From Haliotis asinina (taxonomy: Eukaryota; Mollusca; Gastropoda; Lepetellida; Haliotidae), in assembly GCF_037392515.1 (NCBI RefSeq), contig NC_090290.1, forward strand, positions 35,409,253 to 35,473,252: 64,000 nucleotides of DNA. Direction: 5' to 3'. This document shows positions 11,901-21,670 of this stretch, piece after piece. The notes under the pieces are model-generated. The model did not search any database, was not told the origin of the DNA, and worked only from the letters and a program-made list of their open reading frames with translations. How positions within the stretch are numbered: the first letter of the stretch is position 1; every line of letters begins with the position of its first letter. The position numbers were made by a program, and so were the translations under genes.

Positions 11901-14795
11901 CGAACTCGGGTTTAGGGAGCGACTAGGCTACCGTGCAGAAATTTTGTCCATATACATAAAGAAGCATATGCAGATCCGCAACAGTGAGAGAACACTTGGT
12001 GTCCATACCCAATTTTTGTCTAGATGTCAGAACCCATGGTGTGCAACAATGAGAAAGTCATATGTGTCAAATATGCATGTCCAGTTTTAAAGCGAAATAT
12101 CTGGCATGTACGGCACACTTTCCAATAGATGTGGACAATTCTCTAAGTCAGCTCATACCATCCGTGCCAGCTTCTCAGCGTCAGCACATCATAGATTTTC
12201 ATATGCTTTTAGTAAATGCTTAGACATCACTACCTAATAATATACCTTGCCATTCATGCGCTTATTCATTTGTTCAAATCACCCGCAGATATCCGAATCT
12301 AAATATACTGAAGAGCCAAGTAAAAGCAACTCTGTTTTGTCAAGTTTTTAAATAGAAGACATAAACATGAACGCATACTTTTATGAGATTTCATTTTTTC
12401 GAAACTTTTGCGTTTCTTTTGCTGTTTCGTATAGTTCCAAGGTAACCCGTGTATTGCTATTGAAGATGGCTGAATGTGAACAGCTTATATGATTTGGGTT
12501 ATTGTCACCATGTCTTCTTGGCTTGGACAGAAACAGGTGTACTTGTACAGATGCCTTCAATCGGTGGTTTCGTTTTTTGGTACAAGTCTGTTTTTCAGGA
12601 TTCCATTTTTATCGAGCGTGAATATTATTGACTGGTATTCAAAAGTTAAACAGCCAGTTATTTTCATCAGCAATTAAATGTTCTCAGGACAATATGTTAG
12701 TCTTTTTGCCAGAAACCTCTTCACCAACGGATCATGACATACCAATTTCAGAAACAACAAAGGAAAGAATTTCTTCAACACCAAGCAGGGGTAAGTCAGC
12801 GAGTGGAGTGTTTTGCAAAGTTAATCTACTAGCTGCCAGATACTTTGTAGCAATTGTATTAACAAACAATTAATAACAATAATAGCAACAGTCGTCGTTG
12901 TAGTAGCAATAGGTATAGTTAAATATATTATTGTTGTACACGTAGTAGTAGAGGAATAGTACTAGAAGAAGAAGACTAGGATCAGCTGTAACCATGTTTT
13001 GAGTACACTTTCAGTTGAATAATGCCTCATTTAAACAAATGGCAGAGATAGAACAATACTGGTTTCCTGGTCAAAAACTGATCAATTCTTATACGTAATT
13101 CATTCTTCTCATTCTGCACGCCTACTTGTTTTCGTCACTAGCTGAATGCATTCAAGCCAATATGTTTGTCGTTTTGCCAGAGTCCTCTTCACCCAAACAA
13201 GGGTAAATCAAAAGGTGAAATACGGGCATCCAAATACAGATATCGTTCGTGTATGACCAAATATTGTCTCCAAGGAAACAATGATATAAAATCCAATTCT
13301 TCATCGATGACACCGATTACTGGCCGTGAATGTCTCGGTTCAGTTGATAAATGTTGTTGTTTATTTTCTTTTTGTTACGTGATCAAAACCGTCAGCAGGG
13401 TCATCTATTGAATTTCTATATATATTTACTCGAGAATGATATGGTAAGAAAATGTATTTAAAGTATTTCATTTGCTCACAATTTTATCACTTTATCAACT
13501 TTATCCGACAACTACTCATGTTACTACTACTGCTACTGCTGCTGCTGCTGCTTCTGCCACAGCTACTAAACAGACAGGTACTACTAGCTTTGTTAATACT
13601 ACCCCTACTGCTATTGCTACTTCTACTAGTATAGCTGCTTCAACTTCTACAACTGCTACACTCGCCGTATTTGCTGGTATATCTGCCTACAAGAAAATCC
13701 GGGGAACATCATCAGCTCGTACCCCTCAAAACCTACAGAATTCTGAAACGACATCAGCGGAGACAATGGCTCCGCGTTTCGACAATTCAAACTTTCCTCC
13801 AACGCGAGATTCGCAAGGCCAACATCTTGAATGTGTGGTATTGGTACAATCATGTAACCTTATAAACTGATCGTTCTGTTATGAACATATAAGGATGCCG
13901 TCTTCACGTATTAATCGTCATTTGTTCGTGAAGTGAATATAGACTATTATAAGTATTGATATGAACAAGTCATGCTGAAGGAAACATTATCATTATATTT
14001 TATGTTTTTTTCTCAGAATTATGTTTACACACTTTACCTCAGTAGTACAGTAAATACAGGTAGCTTCATAATACCTCAACATTACCATGTTCGGTATAGT
14101 ACATATGAGAAATATCCAGGTATTCGTATGGTAGTATCAACGTCTATTTCTTTGTGCAGATGAGTCATCAAGCACCTTACCCACAACACTGGGCGTGTCC
14201 GCTGCAGTTCTGGTGATTGGCTTTGTTTTGGGGTGGATAATGTCCAGGTACTTTTACTCTTTAGAATGACACTAAAGATGTGTGTAACACAAAATAGGTG
14301 GAAATATTGTTTTCCTTTGTCGGAAGAAAATGTCCAGTCCTCATTTTTGTTGTTGCTTAATTTGTCATGTGAAGTAGCCCAACGATGCCACGGCAAGAGC
14401 TCTAGAAACTCTCTGCACAGATCACTTTGAAGTTACGTGCGATCTCTGTATCCACTGGCTTACCCCACCACTCAACATTGATGAAAGACAAACAAGTTTA
14501 TGATTTCTGTAGAGAATAGAACCTAGGTTTCTGGAGAGCAAGCGCTTTAACCATTAAGTTAGCTCGCCACCCTACAAAAACTAGATTAAGTGAAATCTAT
14601 GTAACATTGTGTGTCTATATCTTAGTGGTGAAAATCTCTGTTCACAGATGTTACTGCCAACGGAAGGCAAGGAATAATGGTGCAGATGTTTACGACACTA
14701 CCTCAACTATGAACGAAGAACACACGTATAGTACAGCACGTCCTGCCAGCACGGCGACATATGCTAACACCTCCTATGAATATTACAATCAATAA
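5978..14795 (+). CDS. Gene B: single-pass receptor-like protein, exon 1 damaged
   Basis: Exons seen: signal peptide 5978-6084 (coding from 6030), exon 1 remnant 7346-7653, exon 2 9377-9730, exon 3 10983-11339, exon 4 12713-12790, exon 5 remnant 13181-13202, exon 6 13563-13676, transmembrane 14160-14247, tail 14648-14795. The extracellular exons are phase 1 at both ends. Exon 1 has lost its 3' end and donor to a deletion into a Tc1 remnant, and exon 5 is truncated. Skipping both leaves an open frame of 397 codons from signal peptide to tail. The predicted product would be a glycosylated type I membrane protein with a Cys domain, a Thr-rich stalk and a Tyr-rich tail. Whether B is expressed or is a decaying copy cannot be told from sequence. 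Gene C and gene D are close relatives. Confidence 0.6.
6030..6084 (+). CDS. Gene B signal-peptide exon
   Basis: ATG opens MWTNRRGSLFLLPWVLLQ, a basic N-terminus followed by a hydrophobic core, ending in CAAG/GTATAA after the first base of a Gly or Ala codon (phase 1). Exon acceptor is CCCTATAG at 5977. The ATG, exon length and donor are matched in genes C and D ([18 protein letters not shown] and MWTQ...), which decides the start. Confidence 0.75.
6795..6960 (-). mobile_element. LINE fragment with reverse-transcriptase zinc-binding segment
   Basis: The minus strand reads LVASDLCSFYGIEGESIDHV followed by FVKCP, matching the C-terminal zinc-binding region (LCxxCxxxxESIxHxFxxCP) of many LINE reverse transcriptases. 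It is a short 3' fragment within the second intron of gene B. Confidence 0.6.
7346..7653 (+). pseudogene. Gene B exon 1, 3'-truncated
   Basis: The exon follows a TCTGCAG acceptor and encodes [20 protein letters not shown] onward, 103 of the 132 codons seen in genes C and D. After CTAS the homology ends abruptly and the sequence continues inside the Tc1 remnant that lies about 0.9 kb downstream of this exon in C and D. The donor and the last two cysteines are therefore gone, and the frame runs to a stop at 7726-7728. The intact exon is phase 1-1, so it can be skipped without frame change. Confidence 0.75.
7654..8100 (-). mobile_element. Tc1/mariner remnant, 5' transposase part
   Basis: Homologous to the transposon at 25880-26985 and 46585-47700 but starting in its middle because of the deletion that removed the end of exon 1. 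The minus strand encodes [17 protein letters not shown] and a helix-turn-helix region further up. Frames are broken. Confidence 0.65.
8338..8825 (-). mobile_element. pogo/Tigger-type non-autonomous element
   Basis: The element starts CAG and ends CTG next to TA. Genes C and D carry the empty site (cacctattagtaaac at about 27284 and 47970), so the ends are defined by comparison. The right end read inward, CAGTAGAACATGGATATAGC, is like pogo/Tigger termini. A minus-strand frame starting at 8422 reads MAGKRKAITFDTK, the usual start of pogo-type CENP-B-like transposases, but is soon lost. Three direct repeats of about 30 bp, caatgttgattccccgccaa and relatives, lie at 8510-8590. Confidence 0.75.
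9150..9245 (-). mobile_element. SINE fragment (family of the 16306 copy)
   Basis: The minus strand reads ggggtagaataggaaatcag, cagcccatgcttgccacaaa and aggcgac, the central part of the longer gastropod SINE seen at 16306-16557. Orthologous fragments lie at 27617 and 48293. Confidence 0.6.
9377..9730 (+). CDS. Gene B exon 2, five-cysteine extracellular domain
   Basis: CTTTCAG acceptor and AGA/GTAAGA donor bound a 354-base, phase 1-1 exon. It begins [20 protein letters not shown] and contains five cysteines (NCIAYSHEC, PACQVDF, VDCKNPP, SNCSS) and N-glycosylation sequons NCS and NMS. The alternating hydrophobic pattern suggests a beta-sandwich of CUB-like type, but I do not recognise the family. 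Copies at 27838 and 48516 have the same length and no frameshift, which supports protein-level constraint or recent origin. Confidence 0.75.
10690..10910. repeat. 26-bp AT-rich minisatellite upstream of exon 3 (gene B)
   Basis: Degenerate units of tattagatataactgtaaac plus attgca lie shortly before exon 3. The same block precedes exon 3 in P1, P2 and D. Confidence 0.75.
10983..11339 (+). CDS. Gene B exon 3, Cys motif plus Thr-rich mucin-like stalk
   Basis: A TTTGTAG acceptor opens the exon in phase 1: [20 protein letters not shown], then LHC and a run of Thr/Ser/Pro with repeated [15 protein letters not shown]-type units encoded by ACT/ACA/ACG codons. It ends GCTG/GTAAAC in phase 1. It carries an NVT glycosylation sequon and dense O-glycosylation potential. 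The repeat part is 49 codons longer than in gene D, showing length polymorphism of the stalk. Confidence 0.75.
11340..11545 (+). other. Open reading frame continuing past the exon 3 donor (possible alternative secreted end)
   Basis: If the donor at 11340 is not used, the frame continues for 68 codons rich in Ser/Thr/Pro/His and stops after GSFGTYDK. The same extension with the same stop is kept in gene D (50340-50545) with three amino-acid changes. P1 and P2 stop at once. A soluble isoform made by intron retention is possible; recent duplication alone could also explain the open frame. Confidence 0.35.
11588..11700. mobile_element. Palindromic MITE-like element
   Basis: Left arm ggggcccgtttcacaaagcg and right arm cgctttgtgaaatggggccc form a long hairpin around a 50-base loop. 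P1 and P2 have no such insert at the matching position (ttggcacccggtgtctacac at about 20145 and 40900), while gene D has it at 50587. Confidence 0.7.
11838..11935 (-). mobile_element. tRNA-derived SINE fragment
   Basis: The plus strand reads agcaatatcacggcatagga, a reverse B-box-like AATCGAACTCGGG and aggctaccgtgc. Orthologues are at 20335-20450, 41085-41205 and 50845-50942. Confidence 0.55.
12713..12790 (+). CDS. Gene B exon 4, 26-codon Ser/Thr/Pro exon
   Basis: TTTTTGCCAG acceptor and GGG/GTAAGT donor bound a 78-base phase 1-1 exon encoding [20 protein letters not shown] and STPSR. Same length in P1, P2 and D. It probably extends the stalk. Exon 5 is a sequence relative of it. Confidence 0.6.
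13181..13202 (+). pseudogene. Gene B exon 5 remnant
   Basis: The acceptor TTTTGCCAG and the start AGTCCTCTTCACCCAA match exon 5 of gene D, but 50 bases are missing internally and the remaining 22 bases no longer end in phase 1. Inclusion would shift the frame, so it is likely skipped. Confidence 0.5.
13563..13676 (+). CDS. Gene B exon 6, Thr/Ala-rich stalk exon
   Basis: The proposed acceptor is the pyrimidine-rich run ending TCTGCCACAG, giving phase 1 into TKQTGTTSFVNTTPTAIATS, and the donor is TTTGCTG/GTATAT in phase 1. The upstream ACT/GCT repeat (from about 13517) is in the same frame and may also be coding if an earlier acceptor is used. The homologous segment in gene C lacks this AG and is part of a larger exon. 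Confidence 0.5.
14160..14247 (+). CDS. Gene B transmembrane exon
   Basis: TTTGTGCAG acceptor, phase 1 to 2, encoding ESSSTLPTTLGVSAAVLVIG then FVLGWIMSR, and a CCAG/GTACTT donor. One hydrophobic segment with several small residues. The translated sequence is the same as in gene C. Confidence 0.8.
14368..14570 (-). mobile_element. Degenerate tRNA-derived SINE in the last intron of gene B
   Basis: Orthologous to the element at 285-525. The plus strand keeps gcgctttaaccattaagtta and gctcgccacc, a reversed tRNA-like head. Confidence 0.5.
14648..14795 (+). CDS. Gene B cytoplasmic tail exon, Tyr-rich
   Basis: TTCACAG acceptor, phase 2, encoding CYCQRKARNNGADVYDTTST and ending YANTSYEYYNQ. Seven tyrosines in 48 residues, including two pYxN-type motifs (YAN, YYN). 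Compared with gene A the changes include VYSTT to VYDTT and TYSTV to TYSTA. Confidence 0.8.
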
Positions 14796-15559
14796 CAAAA
14801 TAGCAGGATAATGTAGATGTACATATGCCCTCGCTTTTGTTTCGTGTAAGAACTTTTTAAGAACTTTGGATTTGTTTTGCAGTGGATATATATTATATAT
14901 TTTCATGAGACATTGATTTCGTGGGTGACTAAGGCGTTAAGTCACCCTGTTATGAAGCATGAAAACCTATAATTGAAATAACGAAAACATTATAGCAAGA
15001 ACGAGAAAATGAAAAGAAATAATTTGTGTGAAAAAAGTGCCATTTGGTATTGTCCGTGGATGTTTACAGTAGAGCTGAGGCGGATCCAAATTTTCTATCC
15101 GGGTACACCACCCCCTATTACCCTACCCAGACACCTATTGTTTAAATTCCTGACATCAAATGGCAAGGAAATGGCAATATATTATTCAACTCGGAGGTTA
15201 ATGTTTCGAGGTTTCAGTATCTTAATCATATATCATATTCAGTAGAAGTCACCGTAAATTATGTACATGTATACAGGTAAAATCTTTTAATCATGTAAGA
15301 AAAAATTACAGAGTACAATGTTTAATCTATAAGTCACATGGTCATTACGGTCCGTGTATTGAGACGGGTACCCGGATCCAACTCATTACCCATCCAACCC
15401 GGGTATCCGGACTACCCGTCCCAGCCCTAGATAACTATTTTTATGGATCTGATGTGCTGTGTTCACTGTTACAGTTACATGAGGCACAATTCTTCAAGTA
15501 TGATTGTACACTGTCACTGAATTTCAGATAATTTCAGATAAATTAGCTAAATATTCCCG

Positions 15560-16020
15560 CACTATGAACCATATACTCTCTTGCTCTCTTTAAACATAGA
15601 TGTTAGATGATCAAATTGCATAGCGTCTATTGCATTGGATTGCCAAATTCTATATATAAAAATAATGCAGAGGTCACGTTTGGAAGAATTTACTACGTCA
15701 GTTTGCGAATAGTGGAAGTTTCCAGTTGTGGAAGTCTGAGGCGTGTTTTGACGTAGTGCTCTATCGAGTTTAGATTTAGTGGAAGGCCATGGCAAGTCAA
15801 TGACGTTAGAATTGTCAAGGCAGCGGACTATAATCCGAAGCATGTGACGTGCAAGGACTTCACTGATGTACCGATGTGCTGTCAAATTCAAAGTAGCAAG
15901 ATGATGACGCAAGTGAGCAGCCCGGATGTTGCTGGATCCTGGGCTAGGGTGTTATGTCTGTCGCTATGATGAACGTTGAAATGTCGGGCAACTGCAGACT
16001 GCGACCCCTCAACTTCTAGA
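15560..16020 (-). mobile_element. Tc1/mariner-like remnant
   Basis: The minus strand holds pieces resembling an HTH region (VARHFNVHHSDRHNTLAQ) and LTCHGLPLNLNSIEHYVK, which is like the WPxxSPDLNPIEHxWD block around the last catalytic residue of Tc1 transposases. The pieces are in different frames, so the copy is dead. A second copy lies at 36330-36790. Confidence 0.5.
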
Positions 16021-16305
16021 TGTCAGTGCGATGTTTCGAAAAAGCAAACAAACAACAACAAACAAAAAAAAAAAAAGAAAGAAAGAAAAGAAACAAGACT
16101 TACAAAATTTAACACAGCATTTTCCTTTTAACATATGCTGTTTCTCTTACTTTACTCTTTACGATCTTTCAACGACGACGTTTTTGAAGAGTTAGTACAT
16201 TTTTACTGTTGTTGTTGGACCTACATGAGTCCAGTATTCTCAAACTCAGCTTTTACTTTTGATGTATATGCTATATATGTACTTGTATACAGTTCTTTGA
16301 TGAAT

Positions 16306-16557
16306 GGGCCCCTGAAGGTCCTGGGTAGAATAGGCCTTCAGCAACCCATGCTTGCCATGAAAGGAGACCATGCTTGTCGTAAATGGCGACTAACGGGATC
16401 AGGTGGTCAGGCTCGCTGACTTGGTTGACACATGTCATCGGTTCCCAATTTGCGCATTGATGACTGGATTGTCTGGTCCAGACTCGATTATTTACAGACC
16501 GCCGCCATACAACTTGTAATATTGCTGAGTGCGGCGTAAAACTAAACTCACTCACCA
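16306..16557 (+). mobile_element. SINE, near full-length copy of a longer family
   Basis: Reads from ctgggtagaataggccttca through acgggatcaggtggtcaggc, a central ggattgtctggtccagactc and the end gctgagtgcggcgtaaaact, then actcactcac. The 3' end is shared with the shorter tRNA-headed SINEs nearby. This abundant type is the main reason for placing the window in a gastropod genome. Confidence 0.75.
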
Positions 16558-16565
16558 TTGATAAA

Positions 16566-16671
16566 TGGAGTGGATGGGTATCCTAATGGTTAATGTGCTC
16601 GCTCCTCACTCGGAATACATATTGCTGGAATATTGCTTCAAACGTCGTGAAACTTGACTCACTCACTATCT
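16566..16671 (+). mobile_element. Short SINE copy
   Basis: A tRNA A-box-like head (gggtatcctaatggttaatg) is followed by atattgctggaatattgctt and a cttgactcactcac end. The B box is lost. The same is seen in unit 2 at about 37334-37440. Another 3' fragment lies at 16815-16885. Confidence 0.55.
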
Positions 16672-17012
16672 GCTATCGGTTTAGTCCCTTGGATTGCTGG
16701 TGACCTATATTATTATCATGTGGAACATCCCACAGGCTTGACTGATGAGGACAAACTTCCGTGAAAGAATGGTTATTAAATGTTTCTTTCTTTCTAAATG
16801 TGAGTTAAGTGTGACTGATTATTTACAGACCGCTACACATAGCTGGAATGTTGCTGAGTGCGGCGTAAAACAACAAATCAACCAATCCAGATAAAATAAA
16901 ATTAATTAATATATTATTACCATGAAATATATTTACTCCGCCATTCGTCATTTAATTCTTTAGCATTATGCTCCTAACATCTTCTTGGTTATGGAAATTG
17001 CTGTCATATGTA

Positions 17013-17073
17013 CAGAGAGACAGAGAGACAGAGAGACAGACAGACAGATAGATAAATAGATAGATAGATAGAT

Positions 17074-17166
<93 letters not shown>
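17013..17166. repeat. (CAGAGAGA) and (GATA)n microsatellite
   Basis: A run of agacagag units passes into about 30 GATA units. Long open frames across it (Leu-Ser-Ile-Tyr repeats on the minus strand) are artefacts of the repeat. Confidence 0.95.
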
Positions 17167-17529
17167 CGGGTACTGGTGGTCCTTGTGCAAGAGAGATCCA
17201 ATCGAATAATGATCTTCTCCGTTGTGGGGAATCGAACCTTAATCTGCGGCGTGTCGAGCTAACGCTTTAATCAGTGGACTAAACAACTTAGGAAGAACAT
17301 ATGACATGCATTCCAGTGATATCATATCGAGGAAAAAACTTTCACTTTTTCCATAAAAAGACCGTTCGTCCCTCGAATATGCGTATTACTCGAAAATGTT
17401 TTGTACTGGTAAATATTTGGAATATGTAACATATTACATGCGCTGTTGGAGATTGACTCGAATGTACTATCTAGTAAAATCTGCAAGAGGGGAGAGATGA
17501 GTTAAGAGAGTTCACATGTGACATCGCGT

Positions 17530-17650
17530 CGGCAATATCACAGCCAGGTAGCGTGAGAAAACCAAACAGGACCCGCGATATGACAGCGAAACAACCTGTC
17601 GACAACAGTTATACAAGCTGGACGAAGCTGGACCTGATGTTCAGTCAGAG
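17530..17650 (+). other. Probable non-coding first exon of relic P1
   Basis: Ends CTGATGTTCAGTCAGAG/GTAGGATACAC, the same donor context as upstream of genes B, C and D. The 5' limit is not defined. Confidence 0.35.
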
Positions 17651-17747
17651 GTAGGATACACTGTGAACCTACAGCCAACATTGAGGCAAATTTCTTTTGG
17701 TAACAGTGAATGAACCAGTAGTCGAATGGGTAATCATGGTACAACTA

Positions 17748-17930
17748 GTGAGTGAGTGAGAGTGATGGGAGTGACTGAGAGAGATGTTAGTGAGTGAGTG
17801 AATGAGAGAGTTATGTGAGTGGTGGGAGTGAGCGAGTGGGTGAGAGTGATCTGAGTGAGAGCGATGTGAGTGAGAGTGATGTGACTGAGTGAGTGAGTGA
17901 GAGTGATGGGAGTGAGTGAGTGGCTACAGA
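17748..17930. repeat. GTGA-rich satellite-like repeat
   Basis: Irregular gagtgagtgagagtgatggg units over about 180 bases. The unit 2 copy at 38520-38668 is shorter. Confidence 0.85.
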
Positions 17931-17994
17931 CTGCCATGTGAACATACTATACCAGTGTAACCACGACGTAAGTTGTCTGCAGTGAGTTGCGATG

Positions 17995-18125
17995 AACCCC
18001 GTTTCACAAAGCTCTCGTAAGCACGAGATCTCGTAAGTTTCCCCGCGGCATCCCTACCTCCTGTACTGTAACATACGAGGTGCCAATGCTACGAGAAAGG
18101 TTACGAGATCTTAGACGAAACGGGT
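17995..18125. mobile_element. Palindromic MITE-like element, related to the 11588 copy
   Basis: Arms ccccgtttcacaaagctctc-gtaag and cttagacgaaacgggtcc flank inner inverted parts around tcgtaagcacgagatctcgt. The terminal bases resemble the 11588 element. Confidence 0.5.
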
Positions 18126-18479
18126 CCACGGTCATCTACCGGCTACTTCGGTACACTGAGCCCTCAGACACATCTTTACAGTAGTACATTCCATGTCCCA
18201 ATTAGGCGGTTTTAGCCTTCCAACATCGGGTCCTTACATACCTGAAATACAACCTTCTTGTACACACACGTCATTGAATATGTGTGTATTTTGTGTTATT
18301 TATTCACTTTCGGAACAGGACATGTTTACCCTTTTCAAGAACACTTGTCATTTTTTATTTTCAATTGTCCTTTTGCATAATTTTTGATCTTTACACCTAA
18401 CGGAATATGTTTCTGAGGATAGTCAGTAATGGGTATTCTTTTGCACTGACGTCTTTTTCACTAGAATATTATGAATTGA

Positions 18480-18845
18480 ACGCGTTGTTAGATTTCACGA
18501 TATCATCGAACCTCCTCTTCAACCCTCCAATGGCGTCTAATACCGCATCTTCGCTTTTGCTTGGATTTGGATCAGTCAAAAGTGTTTGTTTGATCGCGGA
18601 ACTGCTTCGAAGTGAGCTATGATGATCTGATTATCACCTGATCGGTCAGTAGGTCCCGGGTTCAGCTTCTCTCCAGCACAAAACAACAACACGAGTATCA
18701 GATTCAACACGGTTATCCGGGTGGCCATGTTCGTCATAGTTTTCGTGAGATCCGAGACGCGACCGCCTTGTTCCACAGCTTGCTTAATATCCACCACTGT
18801 ACGGTCGCAAACGTCCCAATTTTGCAGCGAAAATTCTCTACACAT
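18480..18845 (-). mobile_element. LINE ORF1 fragment with a 2A-like NPGP motif
   Basis: The minus strand encodes a hydrophobic stretch LNLILVLLFC, then AGEKLNPGPTDRSG, and further on in another frame a helical region SEDAVLDAIGGLKRRFDDIV. The NPGP tail after a hydrophobic leader matches the 2A-like ribosome-skipping sequences known at the start of some CR1-type LINE proteins in invertebrates, although the usual DxE before it is GEK here. The copy is frameshifted. It abuts the exon 2 remnant of relic P1. Confidence 0.5.
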
Positions 18846-19496
18846 ATTCCCATTTTTCAGTATTCTTGACAGTCGACCCTGGACATAAAGAAAAGGATGT
18901 GGATACGAGCGAAAAGTAAGTTAAAATTATTTTATATCTCTTGATTTGGCTCTACACCGAACTGTAACGAGACATCTTTGTCTTTCACGTTTAACTGAAA
19001 CGTGCAACATTTTTTTCAATTTTAAAAATGTGAAGATGTTCTGTGGTTGTGAATTTTTTTGTTAAATACCATTATAGCGACACAGTAACTATATCAACTT
19101 TACATCTGTATATGCCACTGAATGTAACAAGGAGAATGTAAGACAGCAAACTTGTGTCCGATTCTTTCCTGTCATGAATAGATTATGGTAAAAATATTTA
19201 CATTATAAAATAATTGTCATATCGTCAGTATATATTCGCGATGGTGTACTGAACTAAACTTGATCACGTCATAAATATTTGGCTCTTAATTTCGGAAGTA
19301 CGCATGGATGTACTCAAGAATGAAACCAAATATGACTGAAACTTTTGCATTTTTTCCACCATTTTTTTTTTTGAGTGTTACCTACCGCATCAGTGATAAC
19401 TTACCTTTCAATGTTCAAACAAAACGTTATGTGGTACGACAGCCCAGTATAATTAAAATGAAGCGCAAAGGTACAAACACTGTCGTTGATATTAGG

Positions 19497-19705
19497 TAAC
19501 TGTGAGCATTCCATATTAGATATAACTGTAAACATTGCATACTGGATATAACTGTAAACATTCCATACTAGATATAACTGTAAACATTGCATATTAGATA
19601 TAACTGTAAACATTATAAATGTAATATTAGATGTAACTGTAAATATTGCATATTTGATGTACCTGTAAACTTTGTATATTAGATATTAGATATAACTGTG
19701 AACAT
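19497..19705. repeat. 26-bp AT-rich minisatellite upstream of exon 3 (P1)
   Basis: About seven units of the form tactggatataactgtaaac plus attcca, ending about 80 bases before exon 3. Confidence 0.85.
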
Positions 19706-20334
19706 TGCCTGAATGTTTACTCTAAGCGATGTGGATTAAACGTGAGTGTACATAGTGCTGAACATTGATCGTATATTTGTAGCTGATACAGGTAAGGATG
19801 TTACCGTCGTGTGTGGAGCCAGCGTTCCTTCAGATGTGTCACTGAACACCCCAACGTCTACATCAACTACTACTACTCCTACTGTTACAGCTAGTGCTAC
19901 TTTTACCACATGTACAATACAAGCAGCCGTGGCGTCTACCAACACGGTCAGCACACAGAGAGCTGGTAAATAACAAGTTTTGGCGTCTACAATAACAACA
20001 TCCGTACACAGCAACGGCGTCACAACGCTGTCTGTGTCAAAACTCTCCTTCTACACACTCTTTGTAACACCCCAGTGGATTTGTAGGAACGTGTGGTACA
20101 TTTGACAAATAACCCCATTTGTTCATGCAATGGACCCACATTTTGGCACCCGGTGTCTACACAATCTCATAATCATTCATGAGGACAAAAGATATAGTCA
20201 GAATCGTACAATGAATTCTGATTATGATCTAGACATACTCTTATTTATTCAACTTTTACCGTTCGTTTTCCTTAAGCATATTTGGTTACGAATGGCTGTG
20301 ATCATTGAGTATGGTGCGCATCTGGCACAATTCA

Positions 20335-20450
20335 AGCAATATCACGGCATAGGACGCCAGCAATGGGCTTCAAGCATTGTAACCACGAGACGAATCAACC
20401 TGGGGTTTTGGGGGGTTATTAGAGAACACTCTCGCCATTAGGCTACCGTG
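20335..20450 (-). mobile_element. tRNA-derived SINE fragment (P1 copy)
   Basis: Orthologue of the fragment at 11838, with caagcaatatcacggcatag and attaggctaccgtgcag on the plus strand. Confidence 0.5.
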
Positions 20451-21249
20451 CAGAAATTCCGTGCATATGCATAAATACGAATATGTAGATCCGCAACTGT
20501 GAGAGACCACTTGGTGTCCATAACTATGTTTTTATGGAAATGTCGTACAGCGATGAGAAAGTTATATGTGTCAAATATGCATGTCCAGGTCTAAAGCAAA
20601 ATGTCCTGTATGTGCGGCACACGTTGCAATACACGTCATCATATCATCCCTGCACACTTTTGAGTGAATTTTGTCTCCCAATATAGCGTGTAGCCATGTC
20701 AACACATCATCGACTTCCTTAATCCGTCTTTAGTAAGTGTTTACACATCGCTACCCAGTTTTATATCTTGCCATGCTCGTTATCATTTGTTCAAATCGCC
20801 CGTAAGTACCCACATCTAAATAGTTCTAAGGTAACCCGTTTGTTGCTATAGAAGATGGCTGAATGTGATCCGCACAACCGGTTTTGGTTACTGCATGTCA
20901 ACGTGTCTTCTTGGCTTGGACAGAAACAGGTGTACTTGTGCAGATATCTGCCAGTGGCGATATCGTTTTCAGGTTCAAATCTGAACGTTTGTTGTTTTGC
21001 CAGAAACCTCTTCACCAACGGATAATGACATATTAACTTCAGAATCAGCAAAGAAAAACCTCTCTCCAACACTAAGGAGGGGTAAGTCAGTGAGTGAAGT
21101 GTTTTGCGAAGTTAATGCCAGACCGTGTTTAACACACTGGGAGAGTTTAAGTTCATTAATTAAGGGGTCGGCTTCTATCGGATTAGACTACACGAAGCAA
21201 GGTCCCAGCTCTTGTCCCTATCTTCCCATTAAGGGAAAAGGAATATAAT

Positions 21250-21670
21250 TCATTATGAAATCATCACTTACCACGGAAAACTATTTATCTCAAATTGAAA
21301 CTACATGCTATAGACTAGCCTTGACACGCTTGCGATTATCTTCTCATTCACTAATGATTGACAAAGGAAGATGGTTCAATCAAAATTAGTTTTAGGAAAA
21401 CGTTTAAGTTGTTTTTGCAATGATGACATAGAGCATGAATGTCATGTTATTATAGTTTGACATTTAGACGTCGCTATTTACCTTTACATGTATACAAGTA
21501 TCCAAACATGATGACGTTTATAAATCTTTTACAAACCAAAGTTGAAGTACTCACCTTCAGCTTAGCCAAATCTGTTTATCCTACAATTCAGGTAAAAGAA
21601 AACTATAACTTGAATAACAGTGAATGTTTTCATGCTGGTCGCTGGCCTGTTTAAGATATAAAGCAATCAA
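21250..21670 (+). mobile_element. LINE 3' fragment
   Basis: Plus-strand pieces in several frames: ENYLSQIETTCYRLALTRLR with LSSHSLMIDKGRW, then CNDDIEHECHVII. This resembles the C-terminal zinc-binding region of a LINE reverse transcriptase family common in molluscs. It directly follows exon 4 of P1 and may mark where the rest of that gene was lost. Confidence 0.55.

Larger units (their letters stand above)
18861..21081 (+). pseudogene. Relic P1 of the receptor family
   Basis: Three pieces in gene order: the last 55 bases of exon 2 (18861-18915, donor AAAA/GTAAGT kept), exon 3 (19783-19965, 61 codons, [20 protein letters not shown] then a short Thr stretch, donor GCTG/GTAAAT) and exon 4 (21004-21081, 26 codons, donor kept). 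Exons 3 and 4 are open and phase 1-1. The cysteine LNC of exon 3 is LNT here. Signal-peptide exon, exon 1, most of exon 2, transmembrane exon and tail are not found, so it is a relic, though its intact exons could still be spliced into a longer transcript. Confidence 0.7.

Noticed and set aside
16966-17201. Leu-Ser-Ile-Tyr repeat frames over GATA arrays (also 37721-37974)
   Set aside because: Artefacts of the GATA microsatellite.
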